NCBI RefSeq assembly: GCF_000425845.1
Contig: NZ_AUEF01000001.1
Span: forward strand, 310,001-374,000
Direction of reading: 5' to 3'
Length of the DNA: 64,000 nt
Source of the DNA: Jeotgalicoccus psychrophilus DSM 19085
Lineage (GTDB): Bacteria > Bacillota > Bacilli > Staphylococcales > Salinicoccaceae
The position numbers were made by a program, and so were the translations under genes. The first letter of the stretch is position 1. The number at the start of each line of letters is the position of its first letter. The notes beneath the pieces were generated by a model. That model ran no database searches, was not told the origin of the DNA, and saw only the letters and a list, made by a program, of their open reading frames with translations. Of this stretch, positions 1 through 9,000 are shown piece after piece.

Positions 1-264
1 TTTGACGATCAGATCGGTCTTCATATTAACGGTGCAGCTGAAATTATAGAAAATGAAAACATACATGAAGTAGCACCGAATGTAACAGATGACCGTGCTG
101 AACGCTGGGTAGTCGTGACTGTACACGAAGCATATATCCACTGTTCAAAACATATCCCTCATCTCGTCGACACTAAAAATTTAAGAGATTGGGGAACCGA
201 CGATACCGCTAAAAAAGGCGGCGACTATTTTAAAGTCAAGCAGAGTAACAAAGACCGAAAATAA
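1..264 (+). CDS. Pyridoxamine 5'-phosphate oxidase (PPOX) type flavoprotein, C-terminal part
   Basis: The reading frame is open from the first base of the window and stops at 262-264, leaving 87 residues; the 5' end lies outside. The visible part contains GAAEIIENE, RAERWVVVTVHEAYIHCSK and a short charged tail. A strand ending in a 'v.ea(y/f)ihC.K' motif is typical of the second half of FMN-binding split-barrel proteins of the PPOX family, where the segment helps form the FMN and dimer interface. The substrate cannot be told from this fragment; such proteins include nitroreductase-like and general stress flavoproteins. It converges on the phosphatase gene with only three bases between the stop codons, and I see no terminator hairpin between them. 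Confidence 0.6.
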   Translation, partial: FDDQIGLHINGAAEIIENENIHEVAPNVTDDRAERWVVVTVHEAYIHCSKHIPHLVDTKNLRDWGTDDTAKKGGDYFKVKQSNKDRK

Positions 265-267
265 TTA

Positions 268-975
268 TTACTTATTATCAAGGACGTCCCTTGCCGCCTG
301 CTTCATCTGTGCTACATAGGACTGTCCAAGGTCGTTACCGATAATTTCAAATGCTTCCTTAGACATAAAAGGACGGTATTTAGCGTGATGAGCATCGCTT
401 GCAACGATATGAATCAGCCCTTTTTTTATCAGCTTGAGAGAATTATCCTGCAGATCACTGCCAAACTCTCCGCATACCGAAGCTGCTGTCACCTGTGCCA
501 GTGCTCCGTCTTTAATTAGACGTGCCAGAATCTGCTGGTTTTCAACGAGCGGACGGCAGCGTTCCGGGTGCGCGATAATCGGTGTCAGTCCGAGCTCGCC
601 GAGTGCAGTAAATACTTCATCGACATCTTCACGGAGTTCAGTAAATGAAAACTCGACGAGAATATAATTACTGCCGGCGAGCGTCAGAGCCTCACCGCTT
701 CTGAGCTCATCAATTAAGACATCGTTAATACGGATTTCCTGACCCGGGTGTACTTTTATTTGAAGATTATTATCCGCAATAATACTCTCAACTTCCAATA
801 ACTTCTGTTTTACGACACTCGCTGGTGTAATATACGTTCCGCTGTGATGATGAGGCGTAACAATAATATCAGTTATCCCCTGCTCTACTGCCTGGTTGAG
901 TAAATTCAATGTTTCTTCTGATGACTTTGGACCATCGTCGACATTTATCAATAAGTGATTATGAATATCTATCAT
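268..975 (-). CDS. PHP-family protein-tyrosine phosphatase, CpsB/CapC/YwqE type
   Basis: A 235-residue protein of the usual length for Gram-positive Mn-dependent tyrosine phosphatases that dephosphorylate the BY-kinase of capsule systems. PHP-domain metal ligands are visible: the N-terminal DIHNHLL (HxH), DDGPKS, TPHHHSGTY near residue 40, HPERC near 137 and SDAHH near 195. The ATG at 975 is preceded by GGAGAGAG about four bases upstream, and a TATAAT at 1006-1011 could be its -10 box. In capsule clusters this gene normally sits with capA and capB; here the CapA-like and CapB-like genes are some 55 kb away at 56.5-57.6 kb and the CapB-like protein has lost its ATP-binding residues. It may therefore act on a kinase outside the window. 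The family assignment is secure; the physiological target is inferred. Confidence 0.9.
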   Translation of the reverse strand: MIDIHNHLLINVDDGPKSSEETLNLLNQAVEQGITDIIVTPHHHSGTYITPASVVKQKLLEVESIIADNNLQIKVHPGQEIRINDVLIDELRSGEALTLAGSNYILVEFSFTELREDVDEVFTALGELGLTPIIAHPERCRPLVENQQILARLIKDGALAQVTAASVCGEFGSDLQDNSLKLIKKGLIHIVASDAHHAKYRPFMSKEAFEIIGNDLGQSYVAQMKQAARDVLDNK

Positions 976-1069
976 TAAACTCTCTCCATTCGCTATTGTT
1001 ATATCATTATAACGCTAATAATGGATTAGATAAAAACATCCGTTTGTTCTTAACAGTAATATTACAATC

Positions 1070-1097
1070 AAAAATATACCGCCCAATGGACGGTATA
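1070..1097 (-). terminator. Rho-independent terminator after the glycosyltransferase
   Basis: A hairpin with stem TATACCG/CGGTATA (1075-1081 and 1091-1097) and a short extension across one mismatch is followed on the minus strand by a run of five T. It lies about ten bases beyond the stop codon of the glycosyltransferase at 1108. Confidence 0.65.
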
Positions 1098-1107
1098 ATA
1101 GTTCTGT

Positions 1108-2596
1108 TCATTTATTCAGCACTTCAATCAGCTGCATCCACTGCTCACCTGTATTTACTTTATTGTATCGATCTGCGCCGATTCGTACTTCACGATAGAT
1201 CGCTTCAGAATCATGACACTCCAGCAGCATTCGAACCTTATTATACAGTTCCTCTTCATCATCTAACGGCACTAAATAGCCTGTTTGGCCATCGTCAATA
1301 ATTTCTGAAGGACCGTAGTCAATATTATAACTTACAGAAGGTACACCGTAAGATGAAGCTTCCAGCAGTGCCAATGAAAAACCTTCCATTCTGCTGGTCA
1401 GCAGGTTTACATGTGATTTTGAAAACTCGGCAGCTAAATCAGTAACAAATCCTCTTAGAAACACATTATCTGTTAAATCCTGGTCTTCAATCATTTTTTT
1501 TAAGTTTCGCATGTTCAGCACCTGCACCGAACATATGAAGCTGTATATTTCCATACTCATTCTTCAGTTTTTTAACGAGCCTGAGCTGATGATCGAGCTG
1601 TTTTTCAACTGCGTATCTGGCAACTGAAATAAGTCTCGGCACTGCTGATGCCCGCATACCCGACATCATATTTTTCTCTTCGATAAAACCTGCGGGAATA
1701 TTCCATACAGGCACTTTTTCGTCTATTAATTTCTCAACATCTTCCCGCTGCTGTTGTGTTGAAGTAATCATACCCTTGAAACGTTCCAAATTATTAAATA
1801 AGTCTTTATATGTATTTTTTACATTGCCGAATTCAGCACTGTGGCCGTATTTTAAATGAGTACTGTGCAAGACAGCAATAACAGGAATATCCGGATGGGT
1901 ATTGGCTAAACCTAGTGCTGTAACATTATTCTTATCACTGAAGAAAAAATCGCCCTGCTTATAAATACTCTCAGCGAATATTGTCAGCAATTCGCTTTCA
2001 TTGTTTAAATAATATACGGCATCATTATAATTGAGCGTCATTCTTGTGAGCGTATGTTTTTGTGCTTCAGGATCATAATATTTTTCGATGACTATATTTC
2101 CGCTTGTATCCAGTATGTGTTCAAACAGTATTTTCTGCTTTACAGTTAAATACTTTCGGACACTTAAAAATCCTCTTGAATCAAAAATTTCACGCTTATA
2201 TTTTCTGCCCTCGGAATCGAAGTAATTAATATAACTGATCTTATCAAAAGTTTCATCTGTAAAATGCGCATAGATTATATAATTTTCTCCATCATATACT
2301 CTGACATCATTAGTATTCGGAATATATTTCAGCTGATAACCGCACCCTTGAAAGAAGCTTATCCAGTCATCGTACTCTGTCTGATAATCCACTGTATTCT
2401 GAAAGTAATCATAGATGGTAAACACATCGGATGACACGTTAAACTGCTGTGCATTTTCATGCAGCCGAGGATTAAACGCAGTAAATACGCATTTTGCCTT
2501 CATACCGTAATCTTCAAATAATTTCAATCTATTTAATTGCGCCTTTTCAATACCTGTTAAAGTTTTTCCGAGATTATTGCCGATAAAATAATGCAT
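1108..2596 (-). pseudogene. GT4 glycosyltransferase (TagE/TarM/GtfA-like), frameshifted at an A8 tract
   Basis: Two overlapping minus-strand frames together encode one glycosyltransferase of about 495 residues. The upstream frame starts at ATG 2596 (MHYFIGNNLGKTLTGIEKAQ), with GGAG eight bases before it, and stops at 1487 after LHMFGAGAEHAKLKK. The downstream frame resumes KKMIEDQDLTDNVFLRGF and continues through the nucleotide-sugar-binding motif SRMEGFSLALLEASSYGVP to a stop at 1108. The shift occurs in a run of eight A; seven A would join the frames exactly. The N-terminal half, with its repeated 'YFD.EGR' strand pattern, resembles wall teichoic acid and Sec-accessory glycosyltransferases. 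It may be a decayed gene, a phase-variable gene caught off, or one rescued by slippage. It lies between the phosphatase and a metabolic operon, away from the main polysaccharide locus. The acceptor is unknown. Confidence 0.75.
1494..1501 (-). repeat. A8 homopolymer at the frame break
   Basis: Eight consecutive T on the plus strand (A8 in the coding strand) fall exactly where the glycosyltransferase changes frame. One base fewer restores KLKKMIEDQD. Such tracts are slippery for replication and for RNA polymerase. Confidence 0.85.
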
Positions 2597-2629
2597 ATTC
2601 TCCGCTCCAGTCTTTACTCTGTTGAGTAT

Positions 2630-2638
2630 ATTATAGCA
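2630..2638 (-). promoter_or_regulatory. Extended -10 promoter candidate for the glycosyltransferase
   Basis: Read on the minus strand this is TGCTATAAT, a perfect -10 box with the TGn extension, about 35 bases upstream of the ATG at 2596. I see no convincing -35 box, as is common for extended -10 promoters. Confidence 0.5.
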
Positions 2639-2727
2639 ACAGCAGCTGCCAATAGCATATCCCACTTATTAAGACGTGATTCTACTGCAGAACTTATAAA
2701 GAATATGCACGTCCGACAGATTGTATC

Positions 2728-4335
2728 TTAGTTTTTATACACTACTTCACCGTTAACAATCGTCATCTGAACAAGTTCATCAGACAGATTCGTAACTTCA
2801 TCAAACGGGTTTTCACTCAGGACAGCAAAATCCGCGTACTTGCCGATTTCGACAGAGCCTTCGATATGACTTGTGCCATTTAAAACAGCTGCATCAATGG
2901 TCATTTTACGGTAAGCAGCCGCACAGCTTAATTTCATATCTCCACCAAGTACGTCCCCGTTGCGTGTTTTACGCTCACAGGCAATGCGAATCGTTCCCAG
3001 TGGTGAAATATCAGTTACCGGACAGTCCGAATGTATTGTACTTACCATACCGAGTTCATCTGCCCATTTGACGGGTTCCATTCTCCGGGCACGTTCAGGC
3101 CCTAAAAACTTACTCTTATGAACATCTCCAAAGTAATATATATGATTCATAAAGAATGAGCCGCCGATATCATTACTCATCATCAGCTTTATATCATTTC
3201 TGTTTACCACTTGCAAATGCTCTACCCTGTGCTGAATGTCAGTATTTTTATGCTGGGCAGTATTGATATATGCGTTAATGACTGCTTCCCCCGCCTTATC
3301 ACCATTAGCATGTGTAATCAGCGGAAATTTCAGCTTTTGGAAATGTATAAATAGTTCTTCCAGTTCCTGATCGGTAAATTGAGTATCGTCAGATGGTGTA
3401 CCATCATAATAGTCGTCTCTCAGACTGGCTGTGTGCAGCTGAATCGAACCATCATTAAAGAATTTTGCACCGCCGAGTGTCGCAAATCCTTTACTCAGTG
3501 TTTCAAATTTTTCTTTTAATGTCTCACCTGTTTCATTCTCAAAAATACTTTCTTCAAGCAGTAACTTATAATCAATCGCATATCTTGTTCTGAAGTTCTG
3601 CGGCTGTTCTAAATATTTAAGAACAGCGTGATAATCATCCATACCGTTTAATAAGCCGATGCACATCTCAGTTGCACTCGTAATGCCGCGGCTCTGGTAA
3701 TCGTACACACCGCCGGCAATATCTTCTGCCAGATCATCCGCTTCAATTTTCGGAAGCACTGCCTTAGCTTTATCCAGTGCTGGAAATTCAAATAACACAC
3801 CGTTTACTCTGCCTTCCTCATCCCTTTCAAAACGTCCGCCTTTAGGATCAGGATCATCGAGATTTACGCCCATGATTTCCAGCGCTTTAGTATTCACTGC
3901 TCCCATATGCGCAGAGCTGTGCTGCACATATATCGGAATTTCTGTAGATACTTTGTCCAGATCAAAACGATTTGGGTGACACTGTTCTTTTAACTCAAAT
4001 TCATTATACCCGTAACCTCTCAGCCAGCCGTCTCTAATCAGTTCATTCTTTTGATCAGTGAACTTCTCTATCATCTCATCTATACTCGAGATATTTTCCG
4101 GTGAACAGTTCAGCTGTCTGCGGAAGTTGCTGTACATAACTAAATGGCTGTGTGTATCGATAAAACCCGGGGACAAGTATTGTCCGCTCAAATCTAAAGA
4201 ATCACGGTCAGTAATTGTTTCATTCTGATTAACTACTTTAGCAATCATTCCGTCTTTTATAAAAACTGTAGATAATGCGACAGTACCTTCATTAACATCC
4301 AGCACATGCGCATTAATAATTTTTTCCGGCTTCAT
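2728..4335 (-). CDS. YtcJ-like metal-dependent amidohydrolase
   Basis: A 535-residue protein of the amidohydrolase-3 (YtcJ) family. The metal-binding motif GFIDTHSHLVM is near residue 58, and further hallmarks are HVQHSSAHMGA near 140, FPLITHANGDKA in the middle, QHRVEHLQVV, and SDCPV with P.GTI near the C-terminus. The end carries the composite beta-domain motif IGKYADFAVLSENPF. Family members hydrolyse cyclic or acyclic amides and formamides; the substrate cannot be predicted. The start codon ATG 4335 directly follows the stop of the upstream symporter (4336-4338), with AGAGG eight bases before it, so the two are translationally coupled. The pairing suggests that the symporter imports the substrate of this hydrolase. 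Confidence 0.85.
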   Translation of the reverse strand: MKPEKIINAHVLDVNEGTVALSTVFIKDGMIAKVVNQNETITDRDSLDLSGQYLSPGFIDTHSHLVMYSNFRRQLNCSPENISSIDEMIEKFTDQKNELIRDGWLRGYGYNEFELKEQCHPNRFDLDKVSTEIPIYVQHSSAHMGAVNTKALEIMGVNLDDPDPKGGRFERDEEGRVNGVLFEFPALDKAKAVLPKIEADDLAEDIAGGVYDYQSRGITSATEMCIGLLNGMDDYHAVLKYLEQPQNFRTRYAIDYKLLLEESIFENETGETLKEKFETLSKGFATLGGAKFFNDGSIQLHTASLRDDYYDGTPSDDTQFTDQELEELFIHFQKLKFPLITHANGDKAGEAVINAYINTAQHKNTDIQHRVEHLQVVNRNDIKLMMSNDIGGSFFMNHIYYFGDVHKSKFLGPERARRMEPVKWADELGMVSTIHSDCPVTDISPLGTIRIACERKTRNGDVLGGDMKLSCAAAYRKMTIDAAVLNGTSHIEGSVEIGKYADFAVLSENPFDEVTNLSDELVQMTIVNGEVVYKN

Positions 4336-5766
4336 TTAAATATCCTCTTCTCTATAATCACTCAATCTGTGCCGTATTGCCGCTTTAGGTATTTCACTCT
4401 TATCATGTTTTGTAAGTAAACTTACACCGACAACAAGTAGGAACGACAGTATATAGCCGACAAGTGCCTGATCATACGGTAGTCCAAGATACGGATACAG
4501 GAATACGACAATCAGCGAACCAATCATACTTGCAAGCACACCTTTTTTCGTTACACGTGCCCAGAACATAATAGCAAGGAATGGGAATACTAACAGCACT
4601 CCGTTCACCATCAATGCCCAGCGGTATGCATCATTAATATTAGTAATAAAGAATGCTGCACCAAGGCCGAGAAGTGTTATAAATACAACTGCGAATCTCG
4701 AAACTAAAAGCAGTTTTTTATTAGATGCCTTTGGGTTGATCAACACCTGATACATATCTCTCGTTAAATTACTTGCACCTTGCAGGTTAAACGATGTCGC
4801 ACCTGTCATAAGTGCAGCAAGTAAAGCGACAAAAATAATACCGGCAATTGGAGTCGGCAGTAATTCATTAGTAACGAATGCAAATACCAGATCCTGATTC
4901 ATTGATAAATCGACAAACTGTCTGGCAGATACGCCGATTAAAAATGGCAGAAATGAAATAATCATTACAATAATATGTCCCGTAATCCCGGCACGGAGTG
5001 CTGTCTTTTCATCTTTAGCTGCAAAGATTCTTTGCCACGTTGACTGCCATACTAAGTAGAATGGTCCGACCGACAGTGCATAAAGCAGTGTTTCAGACAT
5101 TCCTTCCGGACTAATCGGGCTCAGGAACTCCCAGCTTGTGTTTGCAAATAAATCAGTAATACCACCAAAATGCATCACTGTAACAATTGCGAGTACAATC
5201 AATCCGAGCAGTATTAAAATGGATTGAATCGCATCGGTCAGTATTGTCGCAGGAAGCCCGCCTAAAATTGAAAATGCGAGAATTAAAACTGTGCCGACAA
5301 TTAAACCTGTCATTTGATTCCAGCCGAGCGTAATACTAAATACTGTTGACATACCAATCAGCTGCAAAGCTAATGTTGGCACTGAATAAATAAATGCTGA
5401 TAAAATTGACGGCAGTATTCCAGCACGTCCACCAAAACGCATCGTAAATAAATCAGCGAGTGTAAATAACTTCTGTCTTCTTAATGGCTTAGCGAAGACA
5501 ATAACTAGAATTAAACTAAATATGTAAGCGACAAGCGCAAATTTCACGTACCCGGACAAGCCGACCGTGAATCCAAGACCAACCCAGCCGATAAATACAG
5601 CTGCCCCTGCATTGGTACTGATTATTGTACCCGTTATTTTCCAAAATCCTGTACTCCATGAAGATATCATGTAATCTTCGTATGTTTTTATTTTATAAAA
5701 GTAATACCAGGCAATTCCAATCATTGCTGCAAAATAAATTATAAAATATGTTAAATACCAATACAT
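4336..5766 (-). CDS. Sodium:solute symporter (SSF) family transporter
   Basis: A protein of about 476 residues with around thirteen hydrophobic segments, matching the size and organisation of SSF permeases. Recognisable features are the early AMIGIAWYYFYKIKTYEDY, TNAGAAVFIGWVGLG in the first core helices, GGLPATILTDAIQS in the middle and ALMTGATSFNLQGASNLTRD near residue 330, a conserved SSF region. I prefer ATG 5766 (MYWYLTYF) over 5778 because GGGGGA lies four bases upstream of it. It is the middle gene of a three-gene operon, preceded by a 42-residue membrane peptide and followed without a gap by a YtcJ-like hydrolase. The solute is unknown; amides or small nitrogen compounds are plausible from the context. 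Confidence 0.87.
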   Translation of the reverse strand: MYWYLTYFIIYFAAMIGIAWYYFYKIKTYEDYMISSWSTGFWKITGTIISTNAGAAVFIGWVGLGFTVGLSGYVKFALVAYIFSLILVIVFAKPLRRQKLFTLADLFTMRFGGRAGILPSILSAFIYSVPTLALQLIGMSTVFSITLGWNQMTGLIVGTVLILAFSILGGLPATILTDAIQSILILLGLIVLAIVTVMHFGGITDLFANTSWEFLSPISPEGMSETLLYALSVGPFYLVWQSTWQRIFAAKDEKTALRAGITGHIIVMIISFLPFLIGVSARQFVDLSMNQDLVFAFVTNELLPTPIAGIIFVALLAALMTGATSFNLQGASNLTRDMYQVLINPKASNKKLLLVSRFAVVFITLLGLGAAFFITNINDAYRWALMVNGVLLVFPFLAIMFWARVTKKGVLASMIGSLIVVFLYPYLGLPYDQALVGYILSFLLVVGVSLLTKHDKSEIPKAAIRHRLSDYREEDI

Positions 5767-5797
5767 AATTTCCCCCATTATTTAATTTTCAATATTA

Positions 5798-5926
5798 TTA
5801 TTTTCTCAATTTAAAAAACATGAACAGGCTGAAACCTAAAAGCAGCACACCTGCAATAACCATAACCCAGTTAATTTGGGGTGCAGATGCACTGTTGAGT
5901 ATGAGCATGTTTAAACTTTCATTCAT
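5798..5926 (-). CDS. 42-residue single-pass membrane peptide preceding the symporter
   Basis: A short frame with ATG at 5926, GGTGGA then TCAGGA upstream, and TAA at 5798-5800. The product has a short polar N-terminus (MNESLNMLILNSASAPQ), one hydrophobic segment (VMVIAGVLLLGFSLFMFF) and a basic end KLRK, so it should sit in the membrane with its C-terminus inside. It ends 31 bases before the symporter start. Tiny membrane proteins next to SSF and NSS transporters are known as accessory or small subunits (for example the MetS-type subunit of NSS carriers), so I infer a partner role here. I cannot show homology to a named family; the ribosome binding site, the transmembrane pattern and the tight spacing are the evidence. 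Confidence 0.6.
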   Translation of the reverse strand: MNESLNMLILNSASAPQINWVMVIAGVLLLGFSLFMFFKLRK

Positions 5927-6040
5927 TCCTGATCCACCTTCCTTTAAATTTGTATGTTTCTATTCATTATATATAACTGAAAACTGGATTCAAATATATA
6001 TTACTAAATACATAATGAAGTCAGCAGATTAGTTAAAAAT

Positions 6041-6076
6041 AAACGGAGTTAAGCCAAATGCGGCTTAACTCCGTTT
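6041..6076 (-). terminator. Strong terminator after the giant adhesin gene
   Basis: A perfect 15-base stem (AAACGGAGTTAAGCC paired with its complement) around a six-base loop begins five bases after the stop codon of the adhesin. On the minus strand it is followed by a T-rich stretch. It separates the adhesin from the symporter operon. Confidence 0.85.
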
Positions 6077-6080
6077 ACAA

Positions 6081-9000
6081 TTATTTATTATCCTGCTTTT
6101 GTCTGCGTGTAATGTACAGTAACGCACCACCCGCAAGTAATGCCAGGATCCCTCCTGTGTACAAGAGATTGTTTTGAGATTCTCCTGTATCAGGCAGTTC
6201 TGAATTACCTTCAGAAACCTCCGGTGTCATCTCGGCTTTTTCCTGTTCTGCCGGTATTGATTCCGGTTGTTCCACAGTTTCTGATGGACTTTCCGGCTTC
6301 GGTCCCGGTTGTTCTCCAGATCCTGATGAACCTTCAGATTTTAATTCCTGTTTCTCCTCAGGTTCTGATGGAACTTCAGGCTTCGCTTCCGGTTTCTCTT
6401 CAGGTTCTGAAGAACCTTCCGGCTTCGGCTCCGGTTGTTCTTCAGGTTCTGATGGAACTTCAGGTTTCGGATCCGGTTTCTCTTCTGGAGTCGGTGCCGG
6501 CTCCTCCGGTCTCTCCGGTACTTTTTCGGGTACATACGGTGCAACAACTACCGGATTAGTAGGAACTGTATTGTTACCGATTGTAATTACAGCTTCGTTG
6601 ATTACACCATTTACTTCAGCATCACTGTCAATGCTCGAAAATGCTGAATCGATAAGCATAGTTATTTCATATCCTTTTAATGCTTCAAGAACTTTTTCAT
6701 CAGTAACAGTGAATGTGATGTTATTACCATCGGTACTCAGGTTACCAAATTCTAAAATACTGCCTGATGGAATTTCAACTTTCTCAACTTCAGCTAATTG
6801 CTGTTCAAGTTCTTCAAGATTTTTTTCCAATTCGGCTATTTTAGTTTCAAGTTCTTCTATAGCTTGAGGATTAACAACTGTAACTTCAGCTTTCACTGAT
6901 TCATCAGTTTCAATATTTTCCGCTGATTCATCTTCCGGTATTTCAGTTGTAGTACTTTCTTCTTGCGCAGGTGTTTCTTCTGCAGCTGCTTCCTCAGTAG
7001 TTTCTTCAGTCACAGATTCTTCTGCCTGCTCTACTTCTGCTTCTTCAGTCACAGGTTCTTCAGTGACTTCTTCTGCTGATTCAGCTTCTGTTTCAACAGG
7101 CTCAGCCTGTTCAGCTTCCGGTTCTGTTTCAGTTGAAGTATCTTCTTCACTTTCTGGAGATTCTTCAGCTTGCTGTTCGTCTGCTAATGTTTGTAATTCT
7201 TCAAGTTCTGCTCTTAATGATTCAAGCTGAGTTTCAAGATTTAATTTTTCTTCTTCTAATTCTGCTTCATCAGCAGAACCAGACGATGCACTTTCAGCAA
7301 TTGTGACATCGACATTGTTGATGTTTAATCTGTTATCGACTTTATCTGTAATTACAAATTTATTAATTTCATTTACAGAGTCGAGTACAGTTTTAATTTC
7401 AAAAGTGAAGACTTCATCGTTGGCTTTTACATTGTATTTGTCGTATCCGTTAACAGATTTTGTTGCCTGACCTTCCGGTACAGTCTGTCCCGGTGTACTG
7501 ACAAGATTTTCTGAATGGTCCACTGCTTTTTGATTATCAGCAGAATACGCTCTTACATCTGCTTCATTGTGAATTTCTCCATTTACAATGTCTTTCATTG
7601 TGACTGTATAAGGTACCGTCACTTCTGCAGATTCGTCCGGTGCCAGTTCTGTAACATCCAGCTCAATAACTCCTCCGAGCATTGCATCGTAAAGAATTAA
7701 GTGATTGAATGCAACATCACCAGTGTTTGTAATTACAAACGTGTAATTTATTATTTCACCAGCTTCATTTACAGCAGCAACATTACTCGATTTCTCCAAC
7801 GCAACAGATGCGTCAGATGGTTCTGCAGGTATATGCGGCACTGAGACTTCGCCCGGTGTCGGTTCAATAGGCTGATCAGTACCAGGCGGCGTACCTGTCA
7901 CTGATGCTGCGTTTAATACTGAACCTGCATCAATATCTTTCTGAGTGACCGAATATGCTGCCGTGCCTGTTGCTGTCTCGCCCGGCTCTAATGTTGTCTG
8001 GCTGAGTTCGATTCCGTCAGCGAACATTTCATCTGTGATGCTTATATTTTCAAGAGTAATGTTTCCATTATTCGTTACAGTAAATACGTATTCGATGACA
8101 TCTCCGACTTCAGTAAATGATTTTGTCGGTGTTGTTTTCTCAAATATCAGCGACTGGCTTCCCTCACCTGAAACAGTGACTGAATCTTCATCGCTGACTG
8201 GATCACCTGCCGGAGGCTGTCCTGCAGCAATTGCAGTATTTACGACTGACTGGTTATTTACGTCAGTCTGTGTAATTTCATAACCTGCATCTGCGATCAA
8301 TACATCTCCTGGATTCAGGGTAATGTTTTCTGCATCATCAATCGCTTCGCCATTAACAGATACATAAGTGATATTACTTAATCCTTCGAGTTCGTCAGTA
8401 ATTGATACATTCGTTAATGTCTGGTTACCATCGTTTGTTGCTGTGAATGTGTAATTAATATCTTCACCGGCAACTAAATCGTCTCTGTCAGCTGTTTTAA
8501 CCAGACTGATCGACGACGTTTTTGTAGCAGGAACTGTGACTTCGTCCTCGCCCGGCGGCACTTCTGTTTCACCGTCCGGCGGTGTGCCTGTTACAGATGC
8601 TGCGTTTAATACTTCACCAGCATCAAGGTCATCCTGTGTCACTGTGTAAGTGGCAGTTCCATTTGCTGTGTCACCTGGGGCAAGTATCGTCGGTTCAACC
8701 TCTACACCGTCGGGGAACATTTCGTCGATAAGCGTTAAACCACTGACTGTTACGTTACCTTCGTTGACGATTTCAAAATTGTAAACAATTTCGTCGCCGA
8801 CGTTACTGAACGTTTCAGTTGGCGATGTCTTACTTAAAGACAGACCCGGCTGCGGATTCTGCGGTACTGATACAGAATCTTCGTTCGTTACCGGAGCTCC
8901 GTCTGGCGGCGTACCGATGACCGTTGCATTATTTGTTACCTGACCTGCATCTACATCATCTTGAGTAATTTCATAACCTGCATTCGCGATTAGAACATCA

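Noticed and set aside
1006-1034. Full promoter for the phosphatase gene
   Set aside because: TATAAT is present at 1006-1011, but the matching -35 position reads TTTATC, too weak to call.
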